64,000 nucleotides of DNA from Chlamydoabsidia padenii. Its lineage: Eukaryota; Mucoromycota; Mucoromycetes; Mucorales; Cunninghamellaceae. The position numbers were made by a program, and so were the translations under genes. The notes beneath the pieces were generated by a model. It searched no databases and was not told the origin of the DNA. It saw only the letters and a program-made list of their open reading frames with translations. The stretch is from contig JAIWND010000002.1 of NCBI GenBank assembly GCA_025330725.1, positions 186,001 to 250,000 of the forward strand, in the 5' to 3' direction. Below, one piece after another: positions 43,655-55,827 of the stretch. The stretch's first letter is position 1. Each line of letters begins with the position of its first letter.

Positions 43655-46600
43655 ATGTTAGACAAAGTGATATCCCGATTGAAAGAGGAGGTGGCCATGG
43701 ATGGCTATAAAGGTAATCCCAAGCATACAGATGACCATGGTCTTTCACCTTAATTGCTAATCAGACTATGTTGTGATATTTAGGTACCTCCATCTCTGAC
43801 TTGTGGGCACTTGTAAAGCGTTTTTTAGGAGACGAAATCAACAACCATAAACACAACAACAGCACGACAATTATCGAACCGGTGGTGGACTTGGCTTACA
43901 AAAAGTTCTTTTGGCGCCAGTTTCGCAGTGTGTCAAATCTATCTTTCTTTAACAATGATCAGCTGGAAATTGTGGAACAACAACTAAAAGATAGTGGTGC
44001 TGGCGAAGAGGAAAAGGTACAGTATGATAAAGGCATGGCGTGTTTAAACTAATATCAATTATGGGGGGGGGACGGTTTAATAGGACGATATTGAACTCGA
44101 CTATAACTTTATTCAAGGCATCACTCTAATGGAATACGACCAAGTTGAAGAACAATACGGGGACAATTTACGTGTTGTTGCAGATAAAACTTTACAAGAA
44201 GCGCAACTCTTTGTGGGTGTACCAGTAAGTAGTAAACATATAGCCCCCTTCACACATACACACTAACTGAAACTAACTTTTTATCTTTATGATTGATTAC
44301 AATAGGTCGGAAATACCCTTTCAAAGAACCTTCGGAACTATCTTACAAGTATTCTACAAACTCGAGAACGTGGTATCACTCAAGCCGACTTGACCAAATT
44401 ATGGAATGTCGATGCTCGCTCTTCTGGTCACTTTGTCAAATCATTGGAACAAAAAGGGGCCATGTAAGTTCTTGGTCATATCTAATGAATGGATGATCAC
44501 TTTTTTACTTACCCATTATCTTTTTTTGTAATTGCTATTCTTTAGATATCGTTCCAATGTTGTTTGTGATGCCACAAGAACCAACCTTTGTAAACATGTG
44601 CGATTCAAGAATTATGATTCTGTGGTGGGGCCATCTGATGATATGAAATGCGCAAATATCAACTTTATGGGTGTCGTCTACAGTCAAGAAGTGTACAGGA
44701 ATCGACTCATCGATCTACTCAAGGATGCAAAGGATAATATGATGTTCTCCACTGATATTTTAACTGCTATGGTAAGTACAAATCAATCATATTCATATTG
44801 GATTTATTAACCCTTCTTTTTAATATTTAATATAGGGATTTGATTTGTCCGACACAAAAGTGCGAAAATGGTTTAATCGGTCTTTGGATTCTGTTGTCCA
44901 TCAAGGTCTTGTCCGGAAATTGATTGCCACTGTATCTACTGGTCGTCCACAGCGATGTGTTGAATTGTTGAACAATCCATCCAGTAAGTAAAATGGAGAT
45001 GGGGTTCTTTATATCACCTCTGTATTAACCTTTTATATCCATCTATTGTCTAGAACCTTCATCGTCAGCGCTTATAGGTGATAGTGATCCTGGTACTTCT
45101 GATATCAACTTTGGTGATCTTGGTCATTGTATCCTGAAAGCCAAGAACAAGCAGTCTGATAAACAAATGTTTATGCATGGTGCCTCTTTAGAATATCAAA
45201 TACTACGAATCATCCAATCATCCGGCATAAAAGGGGTGACACACAAGGTAAAAGGCACAAGTGGGAAAGAAAGAAAAAAAAAATAGCGATGGATTCTAAC
45301 GATAATGATATTTATTCATAGGATATCGCCACTGCCCTTCGATGTGATAACACCAGATTGACAGGTCGAGCATTAGACAAATTGTGTGAAATCAAGGGTG
45401 ACGAACGTCTCAAGTACGGTGTTGAAAAGGGTTTGGAATTTGAAGGACGAAATCGACGCTATCGTTACTATGCCTATGCTACCTATCTGGAAATGACAAC
45501 ATCAACCACTGTAGACATCCCAGACATCAAGACTTTTACCTTTGACGAATCTAAACTGGAGGAGGTGGACTATAGAAAGATTGTACCTCGCAAATCATTC
45601 TCCAACACATCATCGACATCATGCGCACAATCAAACGAGCCTCCAAAACGACGAGGACGACCACCAAAGAAGGCAAATGAACTGTCAAGACCACGAAAAC
45701 GGCCGCTGAAGAATCAATCACTACCTGTAGAAACTCCTGATCAGACTTTATCATCGGTGGAACAACTGCCACCGCCTTCTGCAGACACATTCACAACATC
45801 GTTAACAACAACAACCACAGTATCGCCTACAGTATCACCAACGTCAACAATCACAGCTTTACCTACAGTACCAACAACACCAACAACCACAGCATTACCT
45901 ACAACAACAACAACAAATGTTCTACAACAAAACGTGGATGAAGCGTTACCATCTCACAGTCCACCGGCCACTGCCTCAGCAACATGTTTGATTGATACAC
46001 CTATCGACCATTCTTCGCCAACACAAACACAGATAGATATCGCCACCAACTCTGACATGATACAACCTTCTGGTGTGATGAAGCGTATGCCATCCGATAA
46101 CGTTACTGAAGCAACAGCTAAGAAGCAACGAGTAAAACCTGCTCATGGTACAATCACTGGTTACTTCAAGGTGATGCCCCGTCAAGAAAAGCAAATCACT
46201 CGGTCTGATGCAGCATCTTTATCATCATCAACTACAGAAGCAGTACCATCCACAGAGGCAGTGTCGACAGCAGGAGCAACAACATCTACAGAAGCAGTGT
46301 CAACAGCAGAAGCAGCAGTATCTACAGAAGCAGTGTCGACAGAAGCATTGTCAACAGCAGAAGCAGCAGCATCTACAGAAGCATTGTCAACAGCAGAAGC
46401 AGCAGACGTTACTTTGGAAATGGCGCCAGGGATATCAGCACCATCTTCAACCGCCACAGCCTCTCAAAATGACACTCCTCCTACCAGCAAATTTTTATTT
46501 AAAAAAAAACCAGCACAAATCAACAACTACTTGGAGCAGCGCAAACAAATCTTACTGGCAATTCTGGAAGACACCACGATCATCGAAAAAGGAGTCGGGC

Positions 46601-49600
46601 TCAAGAGACTTTATGGCGACAAATATGTGGAGCTATTTGGTGACGATACAAGCTCACGTACTCATAAAATTGACACCAAGACTCTCTGGCGGTCGGCACT
46701 TGCTTTGGTGAAGGAAGGACTGGTACATATACGTGAAGGACAAGTCTTATTACTCAATGGCAACAGAACCAAGAAAGAAGTATTGATCAACAAATCCCTG
46801 GACCCCAATGGACCTGAAGTCAACAGTTACTTTGAACTTTTGACTGACCGTAAAGTGCTTCAACCTTATAATCTCAAATTGGAACCCATCAAGAAAACTG
46901 AATTGGCGGTGGAAAGTCTCGATGATCGACTGGATCGGATGCAAGAATCTAAAGAACAGGCCAAGGCAAATGGTAACATGGTGGAGGCAAAACGATTGGA
47001 ATCAGAAATACAGGCAATCAAGAATAGTGCGGCCAGGTCGAACGAAACAACCCAGCAACTCAAACAAAGCAATTGGCTGATGGTTGGGCTACAATTTGGA
47101 TTCATCGCTCCTCGTATGATCCGTGCAAAACTGTTTCATCAATATCTCTTGGAACTCCTTCTCTCTGATACGGCTGTAGCTGATGGTGTAGATATACAAA
47201 CAAGAACAATTCCTACTACTGCCATGATCATGAACATGACTTTGGGTCTCTCCTGCAAATTGGTTGGTGTGTTTTCGCCTACAGAAGAATTCTCGGATCT
47301 GATGCAAGACGAAGCAAGCGAAAATATAAAGCTAGGTGACCTGTCTGACAGTATTCGTGGGTGTGTCTTCCATGCCAGAAATCACTTTCGCCGCAAGATA
47401 CGATGGCTCCTCGATTGCTTGATTATTCTTGGCTTGGTCGAAAATGTGGAACCTCAAACTCCCAACGTTAAAGGTGCGGTGACAAAAGTGGATTCTTTTG
47501 CTGCTCCTTCCAATCTTGGCTTTAAATACAGACTGACCACTGAAACCACCATCCTCAACTATCGACTTCCTGACCACCCTCCTTTACATAAACACTCTTT
47601 GATGGATCAAGACAGTCTACTGGCTTATTGGAGTGACCTAGAATACTGCTACCTTAGGACCGACCTCACAGAAGATGAATCAGAAATACCGGTGGTGACT
47701 GAAAACGACAATGGTGATTGGATTCGTGCATTGTATACAATAAAAAATTGGACTCAGATCAATATCTTCACACGACAACAACGGGAAATTCTGAACAAGT
47801 ATGTGGACCGCGACCTTCGAACAACTCCGCTCAGCAACTTGCTTTTGTGTAAATCCATTGCTGCCGAGGTGGGTGCATCTAATTACAGCGTCACCAACTA
47901 CTTTAAAAAGATGGAAGAAGCCATGGATCCTGATTTCAAGCCGATCAAAAGAAATAAACAACGACCAAAAGGACAACGACGCGTACCACGATCGCGATTC
48001 CGAACCCTTGGCGCTACAGGCATAGTATCCAAACCATTCAAGTACAAAGGATTCAAGACAATGACGGTGGACAAACTAGTAGCTGCGCAACAACAAGGAG
48101 GTGATGAACATCTTGATGGTCGGGATGATGATTCACGGGTACCAACTATAACACAAGGTAAGTCATCATGATATAAACAAAGTAGATCCATGCATGATGA
48201 AAATTTGACAACTGACTTTTTTTTTTTTTTTTCAGCTGAACTCTCCTCAAAATTGATCAAGTCAAGAAGCAAACGGCGCGTATGGTCCATGGAAGAAGAC
48301 GATCTCCTTAAACTGTGCCATGTTATTGTTGACCACCGAAAGGAACACGGCCACCGCTTCCGCTGGCAACCAATAAGCGATCTCATCGGACGATTCAAAA
48401 TCAATGCATGCAGAAATCGATTATTGACTATCCGGGAACAACCAAAACATGCCGAAGACATGCAATCGATTCGGATCAGGTGGAACTGGTTTTACGACAA
48501 GGGCGTACGGGATGGGACTTTTGCTTCTTGGAAATATGTGGATGATGATCACTTTGATCTTGTATATTATGTGACCTACTACCTCCAGCAATGCCAATTG
48601 GATGATGTGTAAGTACCACTATGACATACTGAAAGATACAAATCTAACGAACTATAAAATATGCAGACAATTTTACCAAGATGGGCATATTCCTCTACCA
48701 GCAACTTGCGACATCATCCAAGAAAACTACAGTATCAACTCTATGGCTTCTCTCAAATCACAAGAGGATGACTTTTTCGAGGACGAATATCACCAAAAGG
48801 TATCGGGTGTAGCAAAACGATATGCTCTTTACCTTCATTCCTTCACCTTGCGTACAAATAAGCCCGATTCCTACGACAATTTATCTTCTAATCATCAAGA
48901 CTTGGATGTAACACGTCGAACGATTGCTCTTTTGATGCAATTCTTCAAGGTAAATGGACACTGATGACATGAATGCTTTATTAACTGATCTTTCTTTCTT
49001 TTATATAGATGGTACTTTTTACCCCTGGTGATCTTTATGATCCTTATTATGCTTATGCTTTTATGAACAGCTTTCCAAAAGATGTTATAAATGCTGCTCT
49101 CGATTATGGTCGTAAAAAAGGTATACTACTCCATCCAAAAGGTGATCGCATCTTTGATCGAAGATTACCAAAAACAAGACTGGGGATATCTGAAAGGTAA
49201 GTAAGATATATATAAAGGAGACAGGGCGAAAGAGCTAACAACTCGACTTGATTTCTTTTTGATTTACAGATTCATGCGGCATATGACTATGGAACTACCC
49301 GAAAATATCTGGTTACAAGCCCACGAATTCGAAAAGGATCTGGCTGCAACACCAAATACTCTATTGGACCCTGTAAATCTGGATGAAAGTAGGATGCTTT
49401 GCCTACTCGATGCGCACTCTGCTGGAAAAGTAAGTAAAAAAAAAGACAACATGATTGATCCGGAAACTCACATACTTCATCTCCTTGCTCTAGCTATCGA
49501 TCGATATAAATAATGTCGATGAATTTTACGAAAGATTTAATGGACCACATCATGCATCACGACAATTAGGTAGGTAGCGTTGTACGCCATCGACAATAAT

Positions 49601-50611
49601 GTGATTCTTAACCCAATATTATACTTTATAGAGGAAAGCAACCAAAACTATGACATGTCACTCACCATCTTGGAACCTCGCGACACTCCTTGTACAAACA
49701 TTGTTATGGAACAGGATATCAAACGACTGACCGAATCACAACTTGAATCGACATTGGACAAGCTCTGCCAGGACAATCCAATGGCAACACTGCTTCAAAG
49801 TTTGGTGACCTACCTCACATCTCGGGGCAACGACGGTGCAAATCTAGTTGAAGTGAAACAAGCACTGGTGGACAGCATGGACGATCTTCCGGATTCACTA
49901 TTAATGTCAGCTGTGGAAGCGATTACAACCAAGGCAGCTCCTCCTTTGGCGGTCTTTGTTGGCTTTGGTGATTCAAGACTAGTGCTGGCAACTAAACTTG
50001 ACATGTGGACAATTCAACCATTCCTAGTCGACTTGCCTCCAGCAATAGAAGGGGTGTCGAAACGACGAAGAGTTTATTACCATCACAAGAACGACGCGGA
50101 TGGCAGTGATCAAGGTGGAACTGATCATGGCGAATCACTCGACTCGGCAACACCGGCAGCCACTAATGGAGATACAACAATAATCAAACGAAAACGACCC
50201 AATGATTTTTTGGCAGTGACCAGCCAACATCAAGAAGAATTGAAACAACGACGAAAGCAAGTGATTAAACCTCTCATGTGGAACGATATTAATGGGGACA
50301 TTCTGAATCCAATTTGGAAAGGGTGCCTGGATTTAGTGGTGGAAGCGCTTATACGTCGACCTGGCGTTACATTTGGTCACCTGTGTCGAGTGCTATCTGC
50401 TACATTACTGCCGATCGAAGTCGCAGATCTGTTGAAACATCTTTTACAATGGGGGGCGCTACGGCAGGTCTCTGTATCCACTGGAACATCCGGGTTATTC
50501 AAATCAAACCAACGACTATGCACGGTGCCAAGTTTTGCCATTGACCCTTCTAAACAAACAAGTTATTGGCTTGTTCCTGGATTTTATAATCACTTGCCCC
50601 GATTAGGATAG
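43655..50611 (+). CDS. TFC3: TFIIIC largest subunit, B-block-binding (tau138)
   Basis: Binds the B-box of tRNA genes for RNA polymerase III transcription. Start MLDKVISRLKEEVAMDGYKG at 43655; about a dozen introns, one very large exon (about 45322-48161). The B-block-binding winged helix is seen as RERGITQADLTKLWNVDARS, GHFVKSLEQKGAIYRSNVV, with a later winged helix GIKGVTHKDIATALRCDNTR and a further one LYGDKYVELFGDDTSSR. The middle has an AT-hook-like RRGRPPKK, Thr/Ser/Pro-rich linkers, and Ser-Thr-Glu-Ala repeats. A Myb/SANT-like segment (RVWSMEEDDLLKLCHVIVDH, RFRWQPISDLIGRFKINACR) follows. The C-terminus RPGVTFGHLCRVLSATLLPI, TSYWLVPGFYNHLPRLG ends at 50611. Roughly 2,000 residues; size and motif order fit fungal Tfc3. 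Confidence 0.92.
46237..46410 (+). repeat. In-frame minisatellite in TFC3
   Basis: Degenerate tandem units built from ACAGAAGCAGTGTCAACAGC and GAAGCAGCA words encode repeated STEAVSTAEAA-like segments. The units keep frame, and the repeat opens long shadow frames on both strands that are not genes. Confidence 0.85.
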
Positions 50612-50846
50612 TCATTTATCATTAAATGTATATGTGTATATAAACTATTTAAATAAAATATTTTTATAAAAAATGGATTTTATTGCTGTTGTTTTTTTTT
50701 TTTTTATCTGTATACAAACTATGGGTGGGGGGGGGTTTTGTTTTTTTTAAAAAAAAAATAAAAAAAAGGACACTACAACTAAAGCTATTGACTAATTATA
50801 ACATAGAAGAAGGGAATGTGTGTGATATTAGGTATAGGTGTGTCGA

Positions 50847-51379
50847 TTAGACACTGAGTAAGACGGAAGATGTTGATCCAGGGCCTGCCGGAGGATCTTT
50901 AGATGACGGAGTACACAGGGCAAAAGAAGGATTGGTGGTGGTAGATTTGATTCGTTTCCTCGGCGAGTCGGATGTCAATGACAATGGTCTTGAATCAGAT
51001 CGTTTCCGAGTGGCACAGCGATCATCGTCCACTACCTCGTGATCCATCCTATCACATGATTTTTCTTCTTGTTGTTTCTGGATGGTATCAGTAAACCAGG
51101 CCCATTCCTCGTCACTGTTCCCATCTTGTTGTTGACCGTCCGCCTCTTGCTGAGAAACCAACCAGTCGTTTTGTTGTTGTCGACACACTTGATTCCATAA
51201 TCTAGTTGTAATATAACGATAATAAAAAAAAGTTTCATTTTTAAAATGGTGGAGCATGTTTACCTGGTCGTCAAAAGAGTTCTTCGTAATTGGATTTCAC
51301 TTTTTGGCGAGATGGAAGGATATATCTTTTTATGACTGGCCGTCGCTAAACGTTTCATTAAAAGAGTTTGAGAATCCAT
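50847..51379 (-). CDS. Unrecognised 156-residue protein
   Basis: Exons 51264-51379 and 50847-51201 join inside an Arg codon over a 62-base GT-AG intron. Residues 1-60 are basic and helical (MDSQTLLMKRLATASHKKIY, EIQLRRTLLTTRLWNQVCRQ). The middle is Gln/Glu/Asp-rich, and the last 60 residues are Ser/Pro/Lys-rich with an apparent nuclear localisation signal (DSPRKRIKSTT). Possibly a small nuclear regulatory protein; no family recognised. It lies tail-to-tail with TFC3. Confidence 0.65.
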
Positions 51380-51564
51380 AATCGACAATTTTGTTTGGGA
51401 TAAAAGAATAGATGGGTCAAACAAACAAGAAAGGGGGCGGTAAGAAAAGAAAAAGAAGAAGGAAAAAATGTGTAATTTCACTTTTTGGAGAAATGAACAG
51501 AGTGGTGCGGCATTTTAAAATTTTAATTCCATTGGTCGCTCTTTATTTTTCTTTTTGCCTTTAT

Positions 51565-53067
51565 TTACAAGATTAATGTCGATACAATGACGATTAAACA
51601 AATTACACTACATGATCTCCCTCGATAATTGGCGGCTTGACTAACAATGGCCATTCTGGGACCACTGGCAAAAGTATCTTTTTGCTTTTTCACCGGTGCG
51701 AAACCAATCTGACGTTTCTCCATATCAAATACCAAGTAAGTGGACCGAAGGATGGAATCACCGATCAACATCATTGGTATACCGTCTCTCTCTAGGCTTT
51801 TATTATTGGAGTTACCTTGATTCCATGGAGCGATACCGAACATGCACTGGGTGGCTTGTTGTGAATGATCAGCATTCAACGGGATGACCAGGTCACGCAT
51901 GGGCACCATCAGGCGTACCGGCTCTTGTTCTTCTTGGGTCGTCAACTCTAGCTCTAGGCGTTGGTCGGTTTGATACATTTGACAATCAATGATATAGGTA
52001 CCTGTGGTTTGATCCATCAAGACAGCGTGGTGACCGGCGGCGGAGGTGACGATCAATTCCGCCAACTCTTTCTCCATATACGTCAAAGTAGTACCAGTAT
52101 CGATAATCAATCCTCTCCGTGGACTCAAGGGGATATGGTGGAGTATTTGATCATCATGTTTGCCCAACTGGATACCTTGACCATACACCATCCAATAACT
52201 ATATTCATTTTTTTGCGGGACGAGGGGAACATATAGCAAATCATCTTGATACTCTTCATCCACACCACCCAACACGATTTCTCCTGCCCACCCTTGGTCT
52301 GTCATGGCGCCCATTTGAATGGAAAAGACGGGTTGATCTAGGTGGCCTTGCTCAACGAGGGAAAAGACAAAGGGGTTGTAATGGTTGGTCAAGCTTGGGA
52401 ATCCAAGGCCTAGGATCCCATTCACGGTGGGTACGTCGGGACTCTTCTTATTGGTCACCATGATTATGTCGCTGGAATTCGTAGCAAGTCCGAATTGTTG
52501 TCCTTGAATCTGTACTCCTGCCACTCGTACTGTGTCTTTGCCATAAACTCCTTTGACATGTCCAATCTATAAAAAGGTAAAAGAAAAGGGAAAAAAAAAA
52601 TAAGTATGGGAAGGATCGTGATGTTGTTAACTCTTTTTTACCCCGTAGGTGATGGAAAAAGGTTGATCTGTAGATTGAAAAGTGGACGAATTTTGGGGAT
52701 CGAAACGATCATGGGGGCATGATTGCTCTGAACAATCCACTGATGGTATCCACAATTCTGAACTAAAGAAACAAGGTAAATCCACTGTTAACAACTTTTC
52801 TCTTATTGTTTAGCTCCTTCTTTACCTTCCTGTATCTAATGCCACTTTAAAATCTTGGGGCGGGGTACCAACTGAAATGGTAATCAAGTACTCGGTGCCA
52901 TCATCATTATATAACAAGGATCGGTAGGATGACTTGATGGTTGATCTTTTGGTTAGAATAGAATGATTAGATTGTAGAATAGATTGTTTGGTGATGGGTA
53001 GCCGAATGGTGTTGGCAGTAACCATGATGATAAAGTATAGATACCCAATCGCCACCAAGGTGTACAT
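51565..53067 (-). CDS. GPI-anchored pepsin-family aspartyl protease, copy 1
   Basis: Yapsin-like A1 protease for the cell surface. Start at 53067 with a signal segment (YLYFIIMVTANT), a basic prosegment, then YLITISVGTPPQDFKVALDT and the first active site DTG-SSELWIPS. The second active site is IIDTGTTLTYMEKE. Other A1 landmarks: NGILGLGFPSL, EIVLGGVDEE, WMVYGQGIQ, MLIGDSILRSTYLVFDMEKR. The C-terminal hydrophobic SCSVICLIVIVSTLIL fits GPI attachment. Three exons: one intron splits the Ser codon right after DTG, a second follows ITYG. Both catalytic Asp are present, so an active enzyme is expected. Confidence 0.92.
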
Positions 53068-53727
53068 TAATCTTATAATATAAAAAAAAGTCGGTGGATG
53101 TAATGGAAAAAAAAAAAGACCTAATTTGCTGTAGTCAAATGTTATGAAAGAGGTTTTGGGAGAGGGAATATCATAATAGATGGGTGATGGCTTTTACAAG
53201 GGGGACGTCCCAAAGGGGAAGGGTTTATAGGAGGGGGGCAAGTCAACAAAAATTGGCACTGTCGGAGTCTAAAAGTAATTCATGCAAATTTAAAGTGGTA
53301 TGACGAGACTTGATCTCGCCCACTTTGAGGTCAAGATACACCCGAGCTACACATTTTAGTAAAAATAGTGTAGTAAGAGTGCCAATCAAAATACACGCAA
53401 AGAATTAAAAATGACATCTTGAACGGCAACATCTTACGGATACCCTTTATCTCGGTCTAAACAATCTGATTTCGGTGAAACAAGGCGAGTGATCAAAAGC
53501 CTTGTTCTATTATTGAACCCCATGGATGTATAAATAAACCAAGTGAAGGCATGCGTTATGACACAGATTAGTTTATTAGACAATGTAAAAAGTTTTTTTA
53601 TTTATTTTATTAAGTGACATAAAAAAAAGAGGTAGACAAATAGAGTATACAGGGGTTTCTAAACTAATGGTAATGATAATGATATGACAATGAATGAATG
53701 AATGATAGTAATAGTAGTAAAAAGAAA
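53068..53727. other. Spacer between protease copies 1 and 2
   Basis: 0.66 kb, AT-rich, with ATTCATGCAAATTTAAA at 53278-53294. No coding remnant recognised. Confidence 0.5.
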
Positions 53728-55419
53728 TTAATACAGGGATAGAGTAGAGATCAATACAAAGAGGACAAGGACGATAAGATCAAGATGGAGAGAACAAGTC
53801 CCACTGGGCGTAGTATACCCACCCGCATACTTGACCCGTCCATTCATAGCCCCACCCATTCCTTTAGCGGCAGCAATACCCACCCGATTCTTGCCCATGT
53901 CAAAGACCAAATAAGCGCTTCGCAAGATAGAGTCCCCAATGAGAAACATATTCGGACCCAATCCACCACCAGAGCCACCCACAGGGGCGATCCCAAACAA
54001 ACAAGTCTTGGCCGTCTCGGTCGTTTCACCATCCAGAGGAATCACCAATTCGGATGCCTTTACAGAAAAAGTCAACAGTGGACTAGTGAGCGAGGGGGTA
54101 GTCGACATTTGCAATTCGAGCACCGCTTCCGATCGCGCCGTGGCACAATCCACCACCAATAAACCAGATTGTCGATCGAGTTGGAACCCACTGGAGCCCG
54201 CCATGGCGGTGGCAATCGAGATGGCCACGTCGTTGGGCAAATATGTCAATGTCGTGCCAGTGTCGAGAATAAACGCACCGGGTTTTTGTAGCTTGAATTC
54301 AGGGCTCTGTGTTCCTTGTCGCACGGCAATGCCTTGTCCATACACCATCCAATAGTAATATCCGTCATAATGATCCCAGATTGTGCTGTCCTTTTCATTA
54401 TTGGTGTGCTGTGTGATGTTGAGCGTATCCAAATGTCGAAGTTGATGCGTCTGCCTAAAAGAATTGCTGTTGATCGTTGTGGTGTCGGTCTTATTTTTGT
54501 TACTACCGTCGGGCGGGCTTTGGAGTTTGGCCACAGGAAGATAGACCAGATCACCTTCATACTTGGATTCGTCCACACCGCCAAAGATGATTTCACCAGA
54601 CCAGCCATGTTCCGACGCTGCATTCAGGTACACTGAGAAGACAGGATCTTGTATCAAACCTTCTTTCATCAAGTTGAATACAAAGGGAGCATACGCCGGA
54701 TTGTTGAGAGTGGTAGCCGCCGTTAATTGTGGGTATCCAAGACCAAGAATGCCATTAGCATTCACAGAATTACTGTTGCCGTTTTCCTGAGGTATGAGAA
54801 TATCTTTAGTGTATGTTGCCAGTCCGAATTGCTGTCGTGATACCATCGCCCCTGATACCATGACTGTATCTTGGACATAGGTGCCGTTCACTGATCCAAT
54901 CCCATACTGAATGCCAAACTTTTCTTGTAATGACTGGAAGGTGGATGACTTTGTTGTGTCGAAGCCGCCAAAAGGACAAGATGTCTTATCACAGGTACTT
55001 GAAGGTATCCATAAATCAGCACTTTGTTGAATTAGTATTGAGAATTTATAAATGAATAAAAAAGGAGAGAGAAAGAGAGATGAGGAAAAAGGAAGAAGGA
55101 AAAAAAAAAAATCGGCATTTGAATTTATTTACCTGCCAGTGTCAAGTGTCACCGAGAATTGCTGGGGCGGGGTTCCAACGCTGATCGACACAAGGTACTG
55201 AGAACCTTGATCATTATAAAGTGAAGCTTGAAAAGTCGATTCTCGTTTCTGTAAAGAGAAGGAAGAATAACGTTGTTTCTGACGTACTCGAGCTGTTTTA
55301 AGTATATCCATTGAGTGAGGTTTTCGTGTGATAGGCATCCTTACAAACCTGTCATCTGCATTGACAGTTGAATAGTAACAAACTATCAAAGCACAGATTA
55401 TTGTCAATGTAATATGCAT
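53728..55419 (-). CDS. GPI-anchored pepsin-family aspartyl protease, copy 2
   Basis: Start at 55419 (MHITLTIICALIVCYYSTVN, a signal peptide), basic prosegment with RKPHSMDILKTARVRQKQRY, then YLVSISVGTPPQQFSVTLDT and DTG-SADLWIPS. The second active site is FILDTGTTLTYLPNDV. Landmarks: ANGILGLGYPQL, EIIFGGVDESK, WMVYGQGIAV, MFLIGDSILRSAYLVFDMGK. A long insertion near GVDESK to WDHYDGYYYW is rich in Asn and Thr. Only one intron remains, at the conserved DTG|S position; the second intron of copy 1 is absent. The tail (CSLHLDLIVLVLFVLISTL) fits GPI attachment. Confidence 0.92.
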
Positions 55420-55827
55420 TGTTGTTTTTTCGAGCAATATACAAATAAGAGCGAGAGAAAAAAAAAAGTAAGAGAGAAAGAGAGAGAGAGAGACAAACAA
55501 ATAGAAGAAAAGTCTATTCATTTGGTAAGCAAAAGTCTGGTCAAGTTGATAATTTCCCGTCAATGCAAAACAGAAACAAAACACCGACCACTTCCCGAGG
55601 TAAGCCATGACCTTTTCTGGAATACCCTATTTATTTTTATGTCCAGGATGTAAAATAACATGATAAAACTAATTGATGTGATAATACGTGAAACTATTTA
55701 TAAAAGTAACATGATCATCATTGGAGAATCAACCTGATGGTTTCTTTTTTTTTGTTGCAAAACACACGTTTTATTGATTTATTTATTAAAACAAAAGAGT
55801 AAGACATACAATAAAGGTAATAATAAA
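55420..55827. other. Spacer between protease copies 2 and 3
   Basis: About 0.4 kb of AT-rich DNA with a GAGA tract (55470-55495). No gene recognised. Confidence 0.5.

Noticed and set aside
46182..46711. Long antisense and Gln-rich ORFs over the TFC3 repeat
   Set aside because: They are frame shadows of a codon-periodic minisatellite inside a strongly supported gene.
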